Below are positions 8,435-16,244 of a stretch of 64,000 nucleotides of DNA, one piece after another. Every line of letters starts with the position of its first letter. Position 1 is the first letter of the stretch. The notes beneath the pieces are model-generated. The model was given only the letters and a program-made list of their open reading frames with translations, had not been told where the DNA came from and did not search any database. The translations under genes and the position numbers were made by a program. The stretch comes from Pseudomonas fluvialis (GTDB taxonomy: Bacteria > Pseudomonadota > Gammaproteobacteria > Pseudomonadales > Pseudomonadaceae): the NCBI RefSeq assembly GCF_014207935.1, contig NZ_JACHLL010000001.1:806001-870000 (forward strand). Direction: 5' to 3'.

Positions 8435-8702
8435 GCCTGCTGTCGCGTTGACCCGACGCGAACTGGATATTGCGCTGCTGATTGCCAATGGCCTCAGCGA
8501 CAAGCAAATCGCGCAACGGCTTGGTATCAGCCACCTGACTGCGCGCAAACACCGGGCGAACTTGCAGAATAAGGTTGGCGTCTCGAATTCCTGCGCACTG
8601 GTTTTCGAGCTCATCGCCGCGGGCTGTTTACCGCATGCCGACCCCGAGCCCGTGAACTACGTCGAAGCGTCCAACCAGCGCGCTTCGCTCACGGTCATGT
8701 AG
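8406..8702 (+). CDS. stand-alone LuxR/GerE-type HTH protein, second of a pair
   Basis: A 98-aa protein from a GTG start inside the end of the preceding gene. The GerE-like domain is clear: LTRRELDIALLIANGLSD, KQIAQRLGISHLTARKHRANL, QNKVGVSNSCALVFELI. It is similar in layout to the upstream gene, so the two may come from a duplication. The 29-bp overlap in another frame suggests translational coupling, although a single frameshifted two-HTH gene cannot be excluded. Its 3' end overlaps the convergent DUF6882 gene by 46 bp. Confidence 0.7.
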   Translation: MALPPQKAAEPAVALTRRELDIALLIANGLSDKQIAQRLGISHLTARKHRANLQNKVGVSNSCALVFELIAAGCLPHADPEPVNYVEASNQRASLTVM

Positions 8703-9400
8703 AGAAAACCCGAATCACTGGGCACCCGGTAGGCACCGATGGCGCCCAGTTGCCGGGCCATCACGGCGGTCATCTCCCAACCATCCACCGGATCGCCAGC
8801 CCACTGGGCACAGGCCAGCGGCAGCAGCCCCAGCTCCTCGCCTAGCGCCCGCACTTCGCGACTGCGCGCCTTAACCGGCTCGACGAAGGAGTCGTTGGCC
8901 CAGGCCCAGCGCCAGCTGTCGGAGCGGTTCGAGAAACTGCCGACGAAGTCGATCCGGCACTCCACCACGGGCTGCCCGGCCTGGGAGAACAGCAGCGTGC
9001 CGCTGTGCTGGTCCCAGTCCCAGCGCTCGTGACTGCCGATGCGGTAGTCGGCCATGAAGCGCTCCTGCTGCGCCTGCAGGTAGGCGAAGCTGCTGCTGAT
9101 CAGCTCGACCAGCACCTCGTCGTCCTGCCGCCAGTTGCGCGCCCGGATCAGCTCATAACAGGCGCTGCAAAGCAGCTGGATATCCGCATCGGCCTGGGCC
9201 CGCTCGGTCCATTCGCCCTCCTCCTCCAGCAGTGCCTCGCAGGCATCACACCAGGCGGCCGGGTGTAGCTCGTCCGGGCATTCGGGGTCGTAGCCGACAT
9301 TGAAGCCCAGCCCCTCGCCATCCTTGAGGTGACGGCATACAAAGCAGGCGCTGCCCTCGCCATGTTCGCCGCAGCTGATGCGGCGTTCGTGATCACTCAT
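8657..9400 (-). CDS. DUF6882-like protein with Cys-rich N-terminus
   Basis: A 247-aa protein. The C-terminal two-thirds has the DUF6882-like pattern PVVECRIDFVGSFS, WRWAWAND and GWEMTAVMARQLGAIGAYR. The first 95 residues hold paired cysteines (SCGEHGEGSACFVC, WCDACEALL, LCSACYEL) that look like zinc-binding knuckles. The ATG giving MSDHERRISC is preceded by GAGAGCTGGG; longer upstream frames look non-coding. Function is unknown. It may be cytoplasmic, as no signal peptide is visible. Confidence 0.75.
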   Translation of the reverse strand: MSDHERRISCGEHGEGSACFVCRHLKDGEGLGFNVGYDPECPDELHPAAWCDACEALLEEEGEWTERAQADADIQLLCSACYELIRARNWRQDDEVLVELISSSFAYLQAQQERFMADYRIGSHERWDWDQHSGTLLFSQAGQPVVECRIDFVGSFSNRSDSWRWAWANDSFVEPVKARSREVRALGEELGLLPLACAQWAGDPVDGWEMTAVMARQLGAIGAYRVPSDSGFLYMTVSEARWLDAST

Positions 9401-9517
9401 CCCAGCTCTCCGTGCAGATGGGGTAGGCGCTGAGCATCTGGCAAAAGCTGCACTGGCGCAAACCAGAAAAGCGCGGGCTGCCGCATACTGGCGACTGCTT
9501 CGCAACGGGCGCCACCG

Positions 9518-10522
9518 ATGATTCCAGTCCCCAATCCCACTGGCCTGCTGCTGGCTTCGCTACTGGTTCTGCTGGCCTGGCTGGCGCTGGCGGCGCTCGC
9601 CGGTGGGCTGCTCAGCCTGGCCTGGCCGCGACCAAGCCGGTACTGGCGCCAGCGCCCATGGCGCGCCGTGATCTGCGGCCTGCTGCTGGTGGCGCTGAGC
9701 CTACCCGGCCTGCTGATCCAGCACGAGTTCAGGCAGATCGAGACAGAACAAAACGCCCGCCAGGCGGCGCTGCACCCGACCCTCAGCGAGCCGCTGACGC
9801 TGGGCGAGCTGACCCTGCCGGCCGGCAGCCGGGTGACTCTCAACACGCTGGAGCCGCTGGACTGGCAGCAACAGCCGCAGGCGCACGGCCTGCAGAGCAT
9901 CAAGGAAGCCGAGTTGAGCGAGCCCATCGAGGTGCTTGGCCTGCGCATCGATGCCCTCGACCTGCCGCCCAACCATTACTTCAGCCGTGTGCGACTGGTC
10001 GCTGACCAAGCGCTTGAAGGCTGGCAATGCGCGGCTGGCGAGTGGGCCGAGTTCGCCCGCGAGATCGAGGCGCAGTACCGGCCTAGCCAGTGGCGCTGGA
10101 AACACTGCCAGCTGGCCGCCGGCAACCAGCGCGGCGGCCTGGACTGGCCGGCGGGCAGTCTGGTTAAGCGCGAGATCTACGGCTGGCGCCTGCGCGCGGC
10201 CGACAACAGCGAACTGAGCTTCGACGGCCTGCTCCTGCGCAGCCTGGAAATGAGCCTCAGCAACGACGGTGAACTGCTGGGCTGGTCGGGCGCCCTCGCC
10301 CGCCCGCTGACCCTGGGCGAATGGCAGCACGCCGCGGGCACCCGCATCAGTCAGGACCAGCCTGGCCATTGGTTGCTCACCCCACAGCTCAAGGAACCCA
10401 GCCGCCACACCGGCAACGGTCGCCAGGTCGGCAATGCCGAACAGCTGCGTCAGCGCACCGCCGACGGTTACCTGCTGGGCATCCAGGCCAACCCCTGGCC
10501 CGATACCTTCATCTGGGACTGA
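9518..10522 (+). CDS. hypothetical inner-membrane protein
   Basis: A 334-aa protein I do not recognise. Two hydrophobic helices near the N-terminus (about residues 10-34 and 51-68) are separated by a short basic loop (RPSRYWRQRPWR), so both ends probably face the periplasm or both the cytoplasm. The rest is a soluble domain of about 260 residues, with repeated phrases of the form PLTLGELTLPAG and RPLTLGEWQHAAGT that hint at two related beta-rich halves. It reads away from the DUF6882 gene, 117 bp from its start. Confidence 0.7.
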   Translation: MIPVPNPTGLLLASLLVLLAWLALAALAGGLLSLAWPRPSRYWRQRPWRAVICGLLLVALSLPGLLIQHEFRQIETEQNARQAALHPTLSEPLTLGELTLPAGSRVTLNTLEPLDWQQQPQAHGLQSIKEAELSEPIEVLGLRIDALDLPPNHYFSRVRLVADQALEGWQCAAGEWAEFAREIEAQYRPSQWRWKHCQLAAGNQRGGLDWPAGSLVKREIYGWRLRAADNSELSFDGLLLRSLEMSLSNDGELLGWSGALARPLTLGEWQHAAGTRISQDQPGHWLLTPQLKEPSRHTGNGRQVGNAEQLRQRTADGYLLGIQANPWPDTFIWD

Positions 10523-10701
10523 ACCACTCTGTGGCTTACACGATACAGCCACTGGCACTACGCCAAGCATTGAGGAGCAGCCCTTGAGACTTTATGCTCT
10601 GGGCGCGTTCAGGGACGAGCGCTGAGCTCAGTGCTTGGCCCCAGACGCCATGCCACCGCCCTTGGCGGCGTGTCACCATCAGAGCACGTTAAGGAAACTC
10701 T

Positions 10702-11256
10702 ATGCTCCGTTTGCTTGCTGTATCGCTGTTCGCCGCCATCCTCACCGGTTGTGCTTCCTCCGCCCAGATTCCTGGCATGACTGTCACTGACACCCAGGCC
10801 AAAGCCCATAGCTACGATGCCAAGCTGCAAAACAATGTGCAGCTGACAGAGGTCAATGGTGGCGAAGCAACCAACCCGCTGTGGACGTCTGAAATCAATG
10901 GCCCGGACTTCCGCGCCGCGCTGCAACAGTCTCTCGACAATGCCGACCTGCTTGGTGACAACTCGGCACCCTATGCCCTGCGCGCCAACCTGCTGCGCGT
11001 CGACCAGCCGATCTTCGGACTGGACTTCGAGGTCACCAGCGAAGTCGAGTACACCCTGATCGATACCGCCAGCGACAAGGTGATCCTCCGCGAAATCGTG
11101 CGCACTCCCTTCACGGCCGGCGTCGGCGATTCGTTCATTGCCATCAAGCGCCTGCGCCTGGCCAACGAAGGCTCCGCACGGGCCAATATCGATGCCCTGC
11201 TCCAGCGCCTGAGCGATCTGAAAATCGAGGCCAAGCAGGTTTCTCTGAAGAACTGA
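10702..11256 (+). CDS. putative outer-membrane lipoprotein
   Basis: A 184-aa protein with a lipoprotein signal peptide (MLRLLAVSLFAAILTGC, lipobox LTGC, Cys17). The mature part reads like a conserved Pseudomonas envelope lipoprotein: a ligand-like N-terminal strand, a helix DFRAALQQSLDNADLL, then strands ALRANLLRVDQP and VEYTLIDTASDKVILREIV. The ATG has AAGGAAA at good spacing. It is a single gene followed by a hairpin. No function is known to me. Confidence 0.8.
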   Translation: MLRLLAVSLFAAILTGCASSAQIPGMTVTDTQAKAHSYDAKLQNNVQLTEVNGGEATNPLWTSEINGPDFRAALQQSLDNADLLGDNSAPYALRANLLRVDQPIFGLDFEVTSEVEYTLIDTASDKVILREIVRTPFTAGVGDSFIAIKRLRLANEGSARANIDALLQRLSDLKIEAKQVSLKN

Positions 11257-11273
11257 GTCTCGCGCCTGCCTCA

Positions 11274-11296
11274 GCTCCCACGGGCCCCGTGGGAGC
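11274..11296. terminator. palindrome after the lipoprotein gene
   Basis: A near-perfect palindrome GCTCCCACGGG..CCCGTGGGAGC, 18 bp past the stop. There is no T tract, so it may be a REP-like stability hairpin rather than a true terminator. Confidence 0.5.
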
Positions 11297-11421
11297 GTCT
11301 CCATCCCATGCAGCACGCCCGCTGAACCTCGCTGATGCAATCGTCAGCCATCGCCGCCATGCCCGTTCGCAGCTTGCTCAAGGGGCGAGGCCCCTGAGAT
11401 CGCTGCGCTGCAGGAGAGTCC

Positions 11422-13242
11422 CTACCTGGCCACGGCCACGCGATTGCGGCCACCCTGCTTGGCCTGGTACAGCGCCTGATCCGCGATACCGATCAGGGCA
11501 CGCACCTCCGTGCCAGCCTCGCCGCTATGGGCCAGGCCAACGCTGATGGTCAGGCTCACCGGCAGGCCTTCGTGCTCCAGGCTCAGCTGAGCCACCGCCG
11601 CGCGGATGCGCTCGGCAATCAGCTCGGCGGCCGACAGCGGACAACCACGCAGCAGCACGATGAATTCCTCGCCGCCATAACGCGCGGCCAGATCGCCGCT
11701 GCGCCGCACCTGCTGGCGCAGCACCTCACCGACCGCAGCGATGCAGCGGTCTCCAAAGGGGTGGCCATAGCTGTCGTTGATCCGCTTGAAGTGGTCGATG
11801 TCGAGCATCAGCACGGCCAGGTCGCTGCCTTGCATGAGCGGCAGCTGAGCCTCGACGTGGCGCCGGTTGGCCAGGCGGGTCAGGGCATCGGTGTAGCTCA
11901 GGCGGGTCAGCTCGGCGTTGGCCCGCTCCAGCTCTTCATGGGTCTGTTGCAGCTGCTCGGTGCGCTCCTGAACACGACGATCCAGTTCTTCGTTGATGTT
12001 CTTCTGCACCTTGAGCATTTGCCGCTGCGCCTCGACCCGCGCCGCCCGTTCGCGGTTGATGCGATCGGCCAAGGCGACCGACAGCAGGATGAACTCGGTG
12101 AAGAAACCGAGCGTCTGGATGCGCAGGGTAAGCGCGTTGACCGGCAGCAGGCCTTCGATGGCCGCCACATGAATGAAGGTGAAAACGATCAGCGACAGCC
12201 AGGCGAGCATGAACAGCGGCGCAGACTGATTGCCCCGCCGCCACAGGCTGAAGCCGATGGCCAGACCGAGCAGGCAGGTCAGCAGGGCCATCGAGTTGAC
12301 GCCCAGCGCGAACAGCCAGTGCGGCTCGATAAACACCAACGCCAGCGCCAGTCCCCAATAGACAAGCAGTGCATTACTGACCCACAGCGGCCAGCCACCG
12401 TAACGCGGAATACGCAGGAAAGCCCGGATGAACAGGGTCGCGGCGAGGAAGCTCCACATGGCCGAGCCGGCGTAGATCAGGCCGCCCGGCAGCCCCAGGC
12501 CCGGCCACAGGTAGAGCGTGCCAAAACCGCTCAGGCTGAGTTCGTAGAGCACCACGCCGAACAGGTAGAGGTTGTACCAGATGTAGTCCGGCTGGCGGGT
12601 GAACAGGTACAGGCTCGCGTTATACAGAAGAATGGAGAGCATGGCGCCAAAGAACAGGGCCAGCAGAATGCTCTGCTCCAGCTCCTGCTGCACGCGGTCC
12701 CGGGCGCTGAGCAGCTGCATGGGCAATACCAGATTTTCCGTGCTCTGCACCTGCAAGTAGACCCAGCGCAGCTCCTGCGCCGGCAGCTGCAGCGGGAAGG
12801 TCGGCTGGCGCGCCGGCAGCGGCCACTGCGCCAGCGGCAAGTGGTCCCCCGCCACCATCGGCGCGCCCCATTGCCGACGCTGCGGGTCGTACAGGCGCAG
12901 CTCGACGCGGTCGAGCACCGGCCACTCCACCTCCAGCTGCCAGTCGTCCACCTGGCTGGCGTTGTACAGCGCCAAGCGCACCCACACTGGGCCGGTTTGG
13001 CGGCGCAGGTTCAGCGCCGAACCGCGCCCCCTCTGCCAACCTTGCGCCAGCGTAGCCTCGGCGAAGTCCAGAGGTTGCGCCGGGATCAGGTATTCGAGCT
13101 GCTCGACCAGGCGAACCGGAACCTGGCCATCGCGCAGTTCGAGAATGGTCGCTTGGCAGGTAGCGCTGGTCAGCAGGCAGAACAACAGGATCAGCAGGCG
13201 GACAGGCAAGAGGAATCCTCGGCGGGTGGGCCAGACAAGCAT
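11422..13242 (-). CDS. 7TMR-DISM diguanylate cyclase (GGDEF)
   Basis: A 606-aa membrane sensor. In order: a signal segment, a periplasmic 7TMR-DISMED2-type beta domain (about residues 30-165), seven transmembrane helices (about 185-390), a coiled coil of about 50 residues (QKNINEELDRRVQERTEQLQ) and a C-terminal GGDEF domain. The active-site signature is GGEEF (YGGEEFIVLL), and an RSGD inhibitory-site motif stands five residues before it, so it should make c-di-GMP and be feedback-inhibited by it. The start chosen is the ATG giving MLVWPTRRGF; the frame is open 33 codons further upstream. It is transcribed divergently from the DUF2388 gene. The signal it senses is unknown. Confidence 0.88.
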   Translation of the reverse strand: MLVWPTRRGFLLPVRLLILLFCLLTSATCQATILELRDGQVPVRLVEQLEYLIPAQPLDFAEATLAQGWQRGRGSALNLRRQTGPVWVRLALYNASQVDDWQLEVEWPVLDRVELRLYDPQRRQWGAPMVAGDHLPLAQWPLPARQPTFPLQLPAQELRWVYLQVQSTENLVLPMQLLSARDRVQQELEQSILLALFFGAMLSILLYNASLYLFTRQPDYIWYNLYLFGVVLYELSLSGFGTLYLWPGLGLPGGLIYAGSAMWSFLAATLFIRAFLRIPRYGGWPLWVSNALLVYWGLALALVFIEPHWLFALGVNSMALLTCLLGLAIGFSLWRRGNQSAPLFMLAWLSLIVFTFIHVAAIEGLLPVNALTLRIQTLGFFTEFILLSVALADRINRERAARVEAQRQMLKVQKNINEELDRRVQERTEQLQQTHEELERANAELTRLSYTDALTRLANRRHVEAQLPLMQGSDLAVLMLDIDHFKRINDSYGHPFGDRCIAAVGEVLRQQVRRSGDLAARYGGEEFIVLLRGCPLSAAELIAERIRAAVAQLSLEHEGLPVSLTISVGLAHSGEAGTEVRALIGIADQALYQAKQGGRNRVAVAR

Positions 13243-13414
13243 TGTCGCAAAGCCGCCACCCCGCAAGTCGAAGCCCAGCAAGTCCGCGACAGGAAGGCGT
13301 ACGAGGCCTGTGCCAGGGCTTCTCCGTGACGGCGCAGCCATTCGGGGGGCGCAGTTTGCGCCAACACGGAAAAAGCTCCTAGGATGCCGGCTGCCATCAC
13401 GACAGGGAGCGTCC

Positions 13415-13801
13415 GTGACCTACCGCCTATTGCCCATCCTGCTGCTGAGCTGCCTGCCACTGTCTGCCACTCAGGCTCAGGTGCAGGACTATGACGCGTT
13501 TCCCCTGCCCGATGATCCGCCATACATGACGCTCTACGTCAGCCTGGTCACCGTCCTGTTCACCTATGAGGCGCCGGACTTCACCAGCCAGAGCAGTACC
13601 AGCAGCCGCGAGGACAAGCTGATCCGCGCGGCAGGCGAAGACGCGGCCAGCTTCGTCGCCAGCCAGGGCGCCATCCGTGGCGTGGAGCTGGAGGCCGCGC
13701 TGCGCCTGCTGCGCGAACGCCCGGCCAGCCGCCACTACAGCGACCTGCAACTGGCCGAGGCGATCCTGCTGTACGCCTACCCGGCGCCGGCCGCGGAATA
13801 A
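13415..13801 (+). CDS. DUF2388-family periplasmic protein
   Basis: A 128-aa secreted protein with a Sec signal peptide (PILLLSCLPLSATQAQ). The mature part matches the DUF2388 pattern: a Ser/Thr-rich strand SQSSTSSREDKLIRAAGEDAASFVASQG, split here by the usual motifs EDAASFVAS and GVELEAALRLLRERP, and YSDLQLAEAILLYA. It starts at GTG, preceded by AGGGAG. The family is typical of Pseudomonas and has no known function. The frame is open upstream across the DGC start, but that part is not coding. Confidence 0.82.
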   Translation: MTYRLLPILLLSCLPLSATQAQVQDYDAFPLPDDPPYMTLYVSLVTVLFTYEAPDFTSQSSTSSREDKLIRAAGEDAASFVASQGAIRGVELEAALRLLRERPASRHYSDLQLAEAILLYAYPAPAAE

Positions 13802-13904
13802 CCTGCGTTTTGCTTGATCTGTGCCAGCATCTGCGGCAATCGGTCCCTCTATAGTCGCCGCCAATTCCCCCGCCCCACGGCGTTTCGAGGAAAGGATCTC
13901 TGCC

Positions 13905-14555
13905 ATGCGACTGATTGCCCTGCTACTGCTCGCCAGCCTGGCCGGCCTGGCCCAGGCCAACGAGGAAGCCCTGCTGCGCTTCACCCAGCTCAATGCCGAC
14001 CCGGCCCTGCGCGAGCAGGCCTACGCCGCCGGTCAGGAGCGCATCCGCTTCTGTGGCAACTGCCATGGCGCCAACGGCAACAGCAAGCGCCCGCACATTC
14101 CCAACCTGGCACAGCAGAATCCGATCTACCTGTTCAATGCCTTCGAGAAATTCGCTAGCGGCGAGCGCACCGACTTCGTCATGTCCAAGCTGGCACCGAC
14201 CCTGACCACCGAGGACCGGGTCAACATTGCCATCTACTTCGGCCAGCAGAAGGTGCTGCCGCACCCCGAGCCGGCGGACAGCGCGCTCGCCCAGCAGGGC
14301 GAAGTGAAGTTCAAGACCATCTGCGTGGCATGCCATGGCCAGCAGGCCGAAGGGCGCGAGAACACGCCGCGCCTGGCCGGCCAGCCGGCGGAATACCTGC
14401 GCAAGGCGCTGACGCGCTTCCGCGACAAGGACCCGAGCCGCGCCGGCTCGGTGATGATGTCGATCGCTGCCAACTTCAGCGATGCCGACATCGCCGGCCT
14501 GGCCGCCTACCTGCAGAACTTCCCGAGCGCGCCGGTCACGGCCGCCGCTCCCTGA
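13905..14555 (+). CDS. di-haem cytochrome c4-like protein
   Basis: A 216-aa exported protein with a signal peptide ending at LAQA and two c-type haem sites: C50-x2-C53-H54 (CGNCHG) and C140-x2-C143-H144 (CVACHG). The two halves look alike, as in cytochrome c4, with candidate distal Met ligands in VMSKLAPTL and SVMMSIAANFSD. Family knowledge: periplasmic electron carriers to terminal oxidases. GAGGAAAGGA precedes the ATG. It forms a run with the DUF2388 gene upstream and the HD-GYP gene downstream, but a single operon is not proven. Confidence 0.9.
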   Translation: MRLIALLLLASLAGLAQANEEALLRFTQLNADPALREQAYAAGQERIRFCGNCHGANGNSKRPHIPNLAQQNPIYLFNAFEKFASGERTDFVMSKLAPTLTTEDRVNIAIYFGQQKVLPHPEPADSALAQQGEVKFKTICVACHGQQAEGRENTPRLAGQPAEYLRKALTRFRDKDPSRAGSVMMSIAANFSDADIAGLAAYLQNFPSAPVTAAAP

Positions 14556-14626
14556 ACGGCCGGCGGCGAGCCGCCACCAGCAGCTACACTGACGGGAGAA
14601 CACCTGTAGGGCCGGAGTAGCGCTGT

Positions 14627-15913
14627 ATGCCAAGAGGCACGCGATTGACCCGTCGCCGGCTGGATGCCTGGCAACTGAAGATTGGCATGTATGTGTGCGA
14701 GGTGGACCGCCCCTGGCGGGAAACTCCATTCCTGTTCCAGGGCTTTCCGCTACTGACCGCCGAGGATATCCAGGCCGTTCAGGCCTGCTGCCAGTATGTG
14801 TTCATCGACGAGCTGCAACAGGTGCAGGTCAGCCCCGCCGGCACTCCCACGCCCAGCCACAGGCGCCAGCCGCTGTCACACGAACTGCAGCAGGCACGCC
14901 ATCAGCAGCAGGCCAGCACGAGACTGATCGAACACGTTTTCGACCGCATCCTGCACGGTCACCAGATCGATATACCGGCCTGCCGGGCAGTGGTCCGCGA
15001 CAACCTCGACAGCCTGCTGCGCAACGAGAGTGCCCTGCTCTGGCTGACACGCATCAAGTCGCAGGACGAGTACACCAGCCAGCACTGCATTGCCGTGTCG
15101 ATCATGGCCATGGGCTTCGGCCAGCACCTCGGTCTGGCCAATGAAGCGCTGGAGCAGCTGGGCCTGTGCGGCCTGCTGCACGATGTCGGCAAGATCCGCG
15201 TCGACCCGCACATCCTCAACAAGCCGGACAAACTCACCCCTGAGGAGTTCGAACACATCCAGGGCCACGCCCGGCTGGGCCACGAGCTGCTCAAGCAGCA
15301 TGCCGACCTCGCGGCCATCGTCAGCCAGACTGCCCACGGCCATCATGAGCGCCTCGACGGCACAGGCTATCCGCAGGGGCTGAATGAAGAGCAGATTCCC
15401 TATTTCACCCGCATCATCAGCGTCATCGACTGCTTCGATGCCATCACCAGCCAGCGCGTCTATGACCGCGCGCGCAGCGTCAAGGATGCCTTCAAGGTGC
15501 TGATGGACGAGCGCGACACGCAGTTCGACGCCGAGCTGGTCATGCGCTTTATCGAGTGGCTGGGCATCTTCCCGGTCGGCACCCTGGTCGAGCTGCACAC
15601 CGGCGAGGTGGGTGTGGTGCTGGAGAAGAACCCCCGGTTGCAGCTGCGCCCCAAGGTGGTGGTACTGGTCGACCGCGATGGCCAGCGCTGCTCGCCACGC
15701 TTTCTCGACCTGGCCAGGATCTGCGTCGACGACCAGGGGCAACCCTATCGCATCACCGCCTGCCTGCCCGATGGCGCGCTCGGCCTGCAAATGGCCGACC
15801 CGCAGGTGCGCGCGCTGGTCGACAGCGCCCAGCTGGCCGAGCTGGATGACGAGGCAGAAGTGCCCGATCTGATTGCCCACTGGCAGCCCCGCAATCTCCC
15901 CGAATCGCCCTGA
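14627..15913 (+). CDS. HD-GYP domain cyclic-di-GMP phosphodiesterase with DUF3391
   Basis: A 428-aa cytoplasmic protein. The N-terminus (about residues 10-100) resembles DUF3391, which often precedes HD-GYP domains. The HD-GYP domain spans about 140-310 with the metal site HDVGKI (His185, Asp186) and HHERLDGTGYP. All key residues are present, so it should degrade c-di-GMP. A C-terminal extension of about 110 residues follows. A diguanylate cyclase lies 1.4 kb away on the other strand, so c-di-GMP synthesis and removal are encoded close together here. Confidence 0.9.
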   Translation: MPRGTRLTRRRLDAWQLKIGMYVCEVDRPWRETPFLFQGFPLLTAEDIQAVQACCQYVFIDELQQVQVSPAGTPTPSHRRQPLSHELQQARHQQQASTRLIEHVFDRILHGHQIDIPACRAVVRDNLDSLLRNESALLWLTRIKSQDEYTSQHCIAVSIMAMGFGQHLGLANEALEQLGLCGLLHDVGKIRVDPHILNKPDKLTPEEFEHIQGHARLGHELLKQHADLAAIVSQTAHGHHERLDGTGYPQGLNEEQIPYFTRIISVIDCFDAITSQRVYDRARSVKDAFKVLMDERDTQFDAELVMRFIEWLGIFPVGTLVELHTGEVGVVLEKNPRLQLRPKVVVLVDRDGQRCSPRFLDLARICVDDQGQPYRITACLPDGALGLQMADPQVRALVDSAQLAELDDEAEVPDLIAHWQPRNLPESP

Positions 15914-16244
15914 ATACGCCCTTCGACAGCACAGGGCAGCTGCCGGCGCACCAGTGTGATGCGCACACCCCAAGCCTTCGCTTTTATCGAAAGACCCTAT
16001 CGTTATTACGCATTTGTTTCTGAGCACTCCTCTCATTAGCCTCCAGATGTCCTCCTGCTGTCACTACGCACAGTGGTGGCGGGAGGACGCTCTGGCCCAC
16101 CTGGCCTGGTTAGCGCCGTGCTGCGTGGTTTCCCCCTGCGGCACAGCAGCGCCTCCGACGTCACGGCAAGAAGGCGCCAGCCTCACCCGATGTAAACGCA
16201 GTTGTTCTATGCAGTCCGATACTTATAACAACGGAGATTGATAG
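15914..16244. other. intergenic region before the amine oxidase gene
   Basis: A 331-bp spacer with no convincing gene. It holds a loose inverted repeat (GTCCTCC at 16049-16055 and GGAGGAC at 16082-16088). The amine oxidase promoter is expected in the AT-richer last 60 bp, which contains GATACTTATAAC. Confidence 0.45.

Noticed and set aside
6343..8702. Classical barnase/barstar toxin-antitoxin module
   Set aside because: The ribonuclease has a signal peptide and no barstar-like gene is adjacent; the neighbours are HTH proteins and an unknown protein.
11527..13329. 600-codon frame opposite the diguanylate cyclase gene
   Set aside because: Gln/Arg/His-rich low-complexity translation typical of the antisense of GC-rich coding DNA; the GGDEF gene on the other strand is clear.
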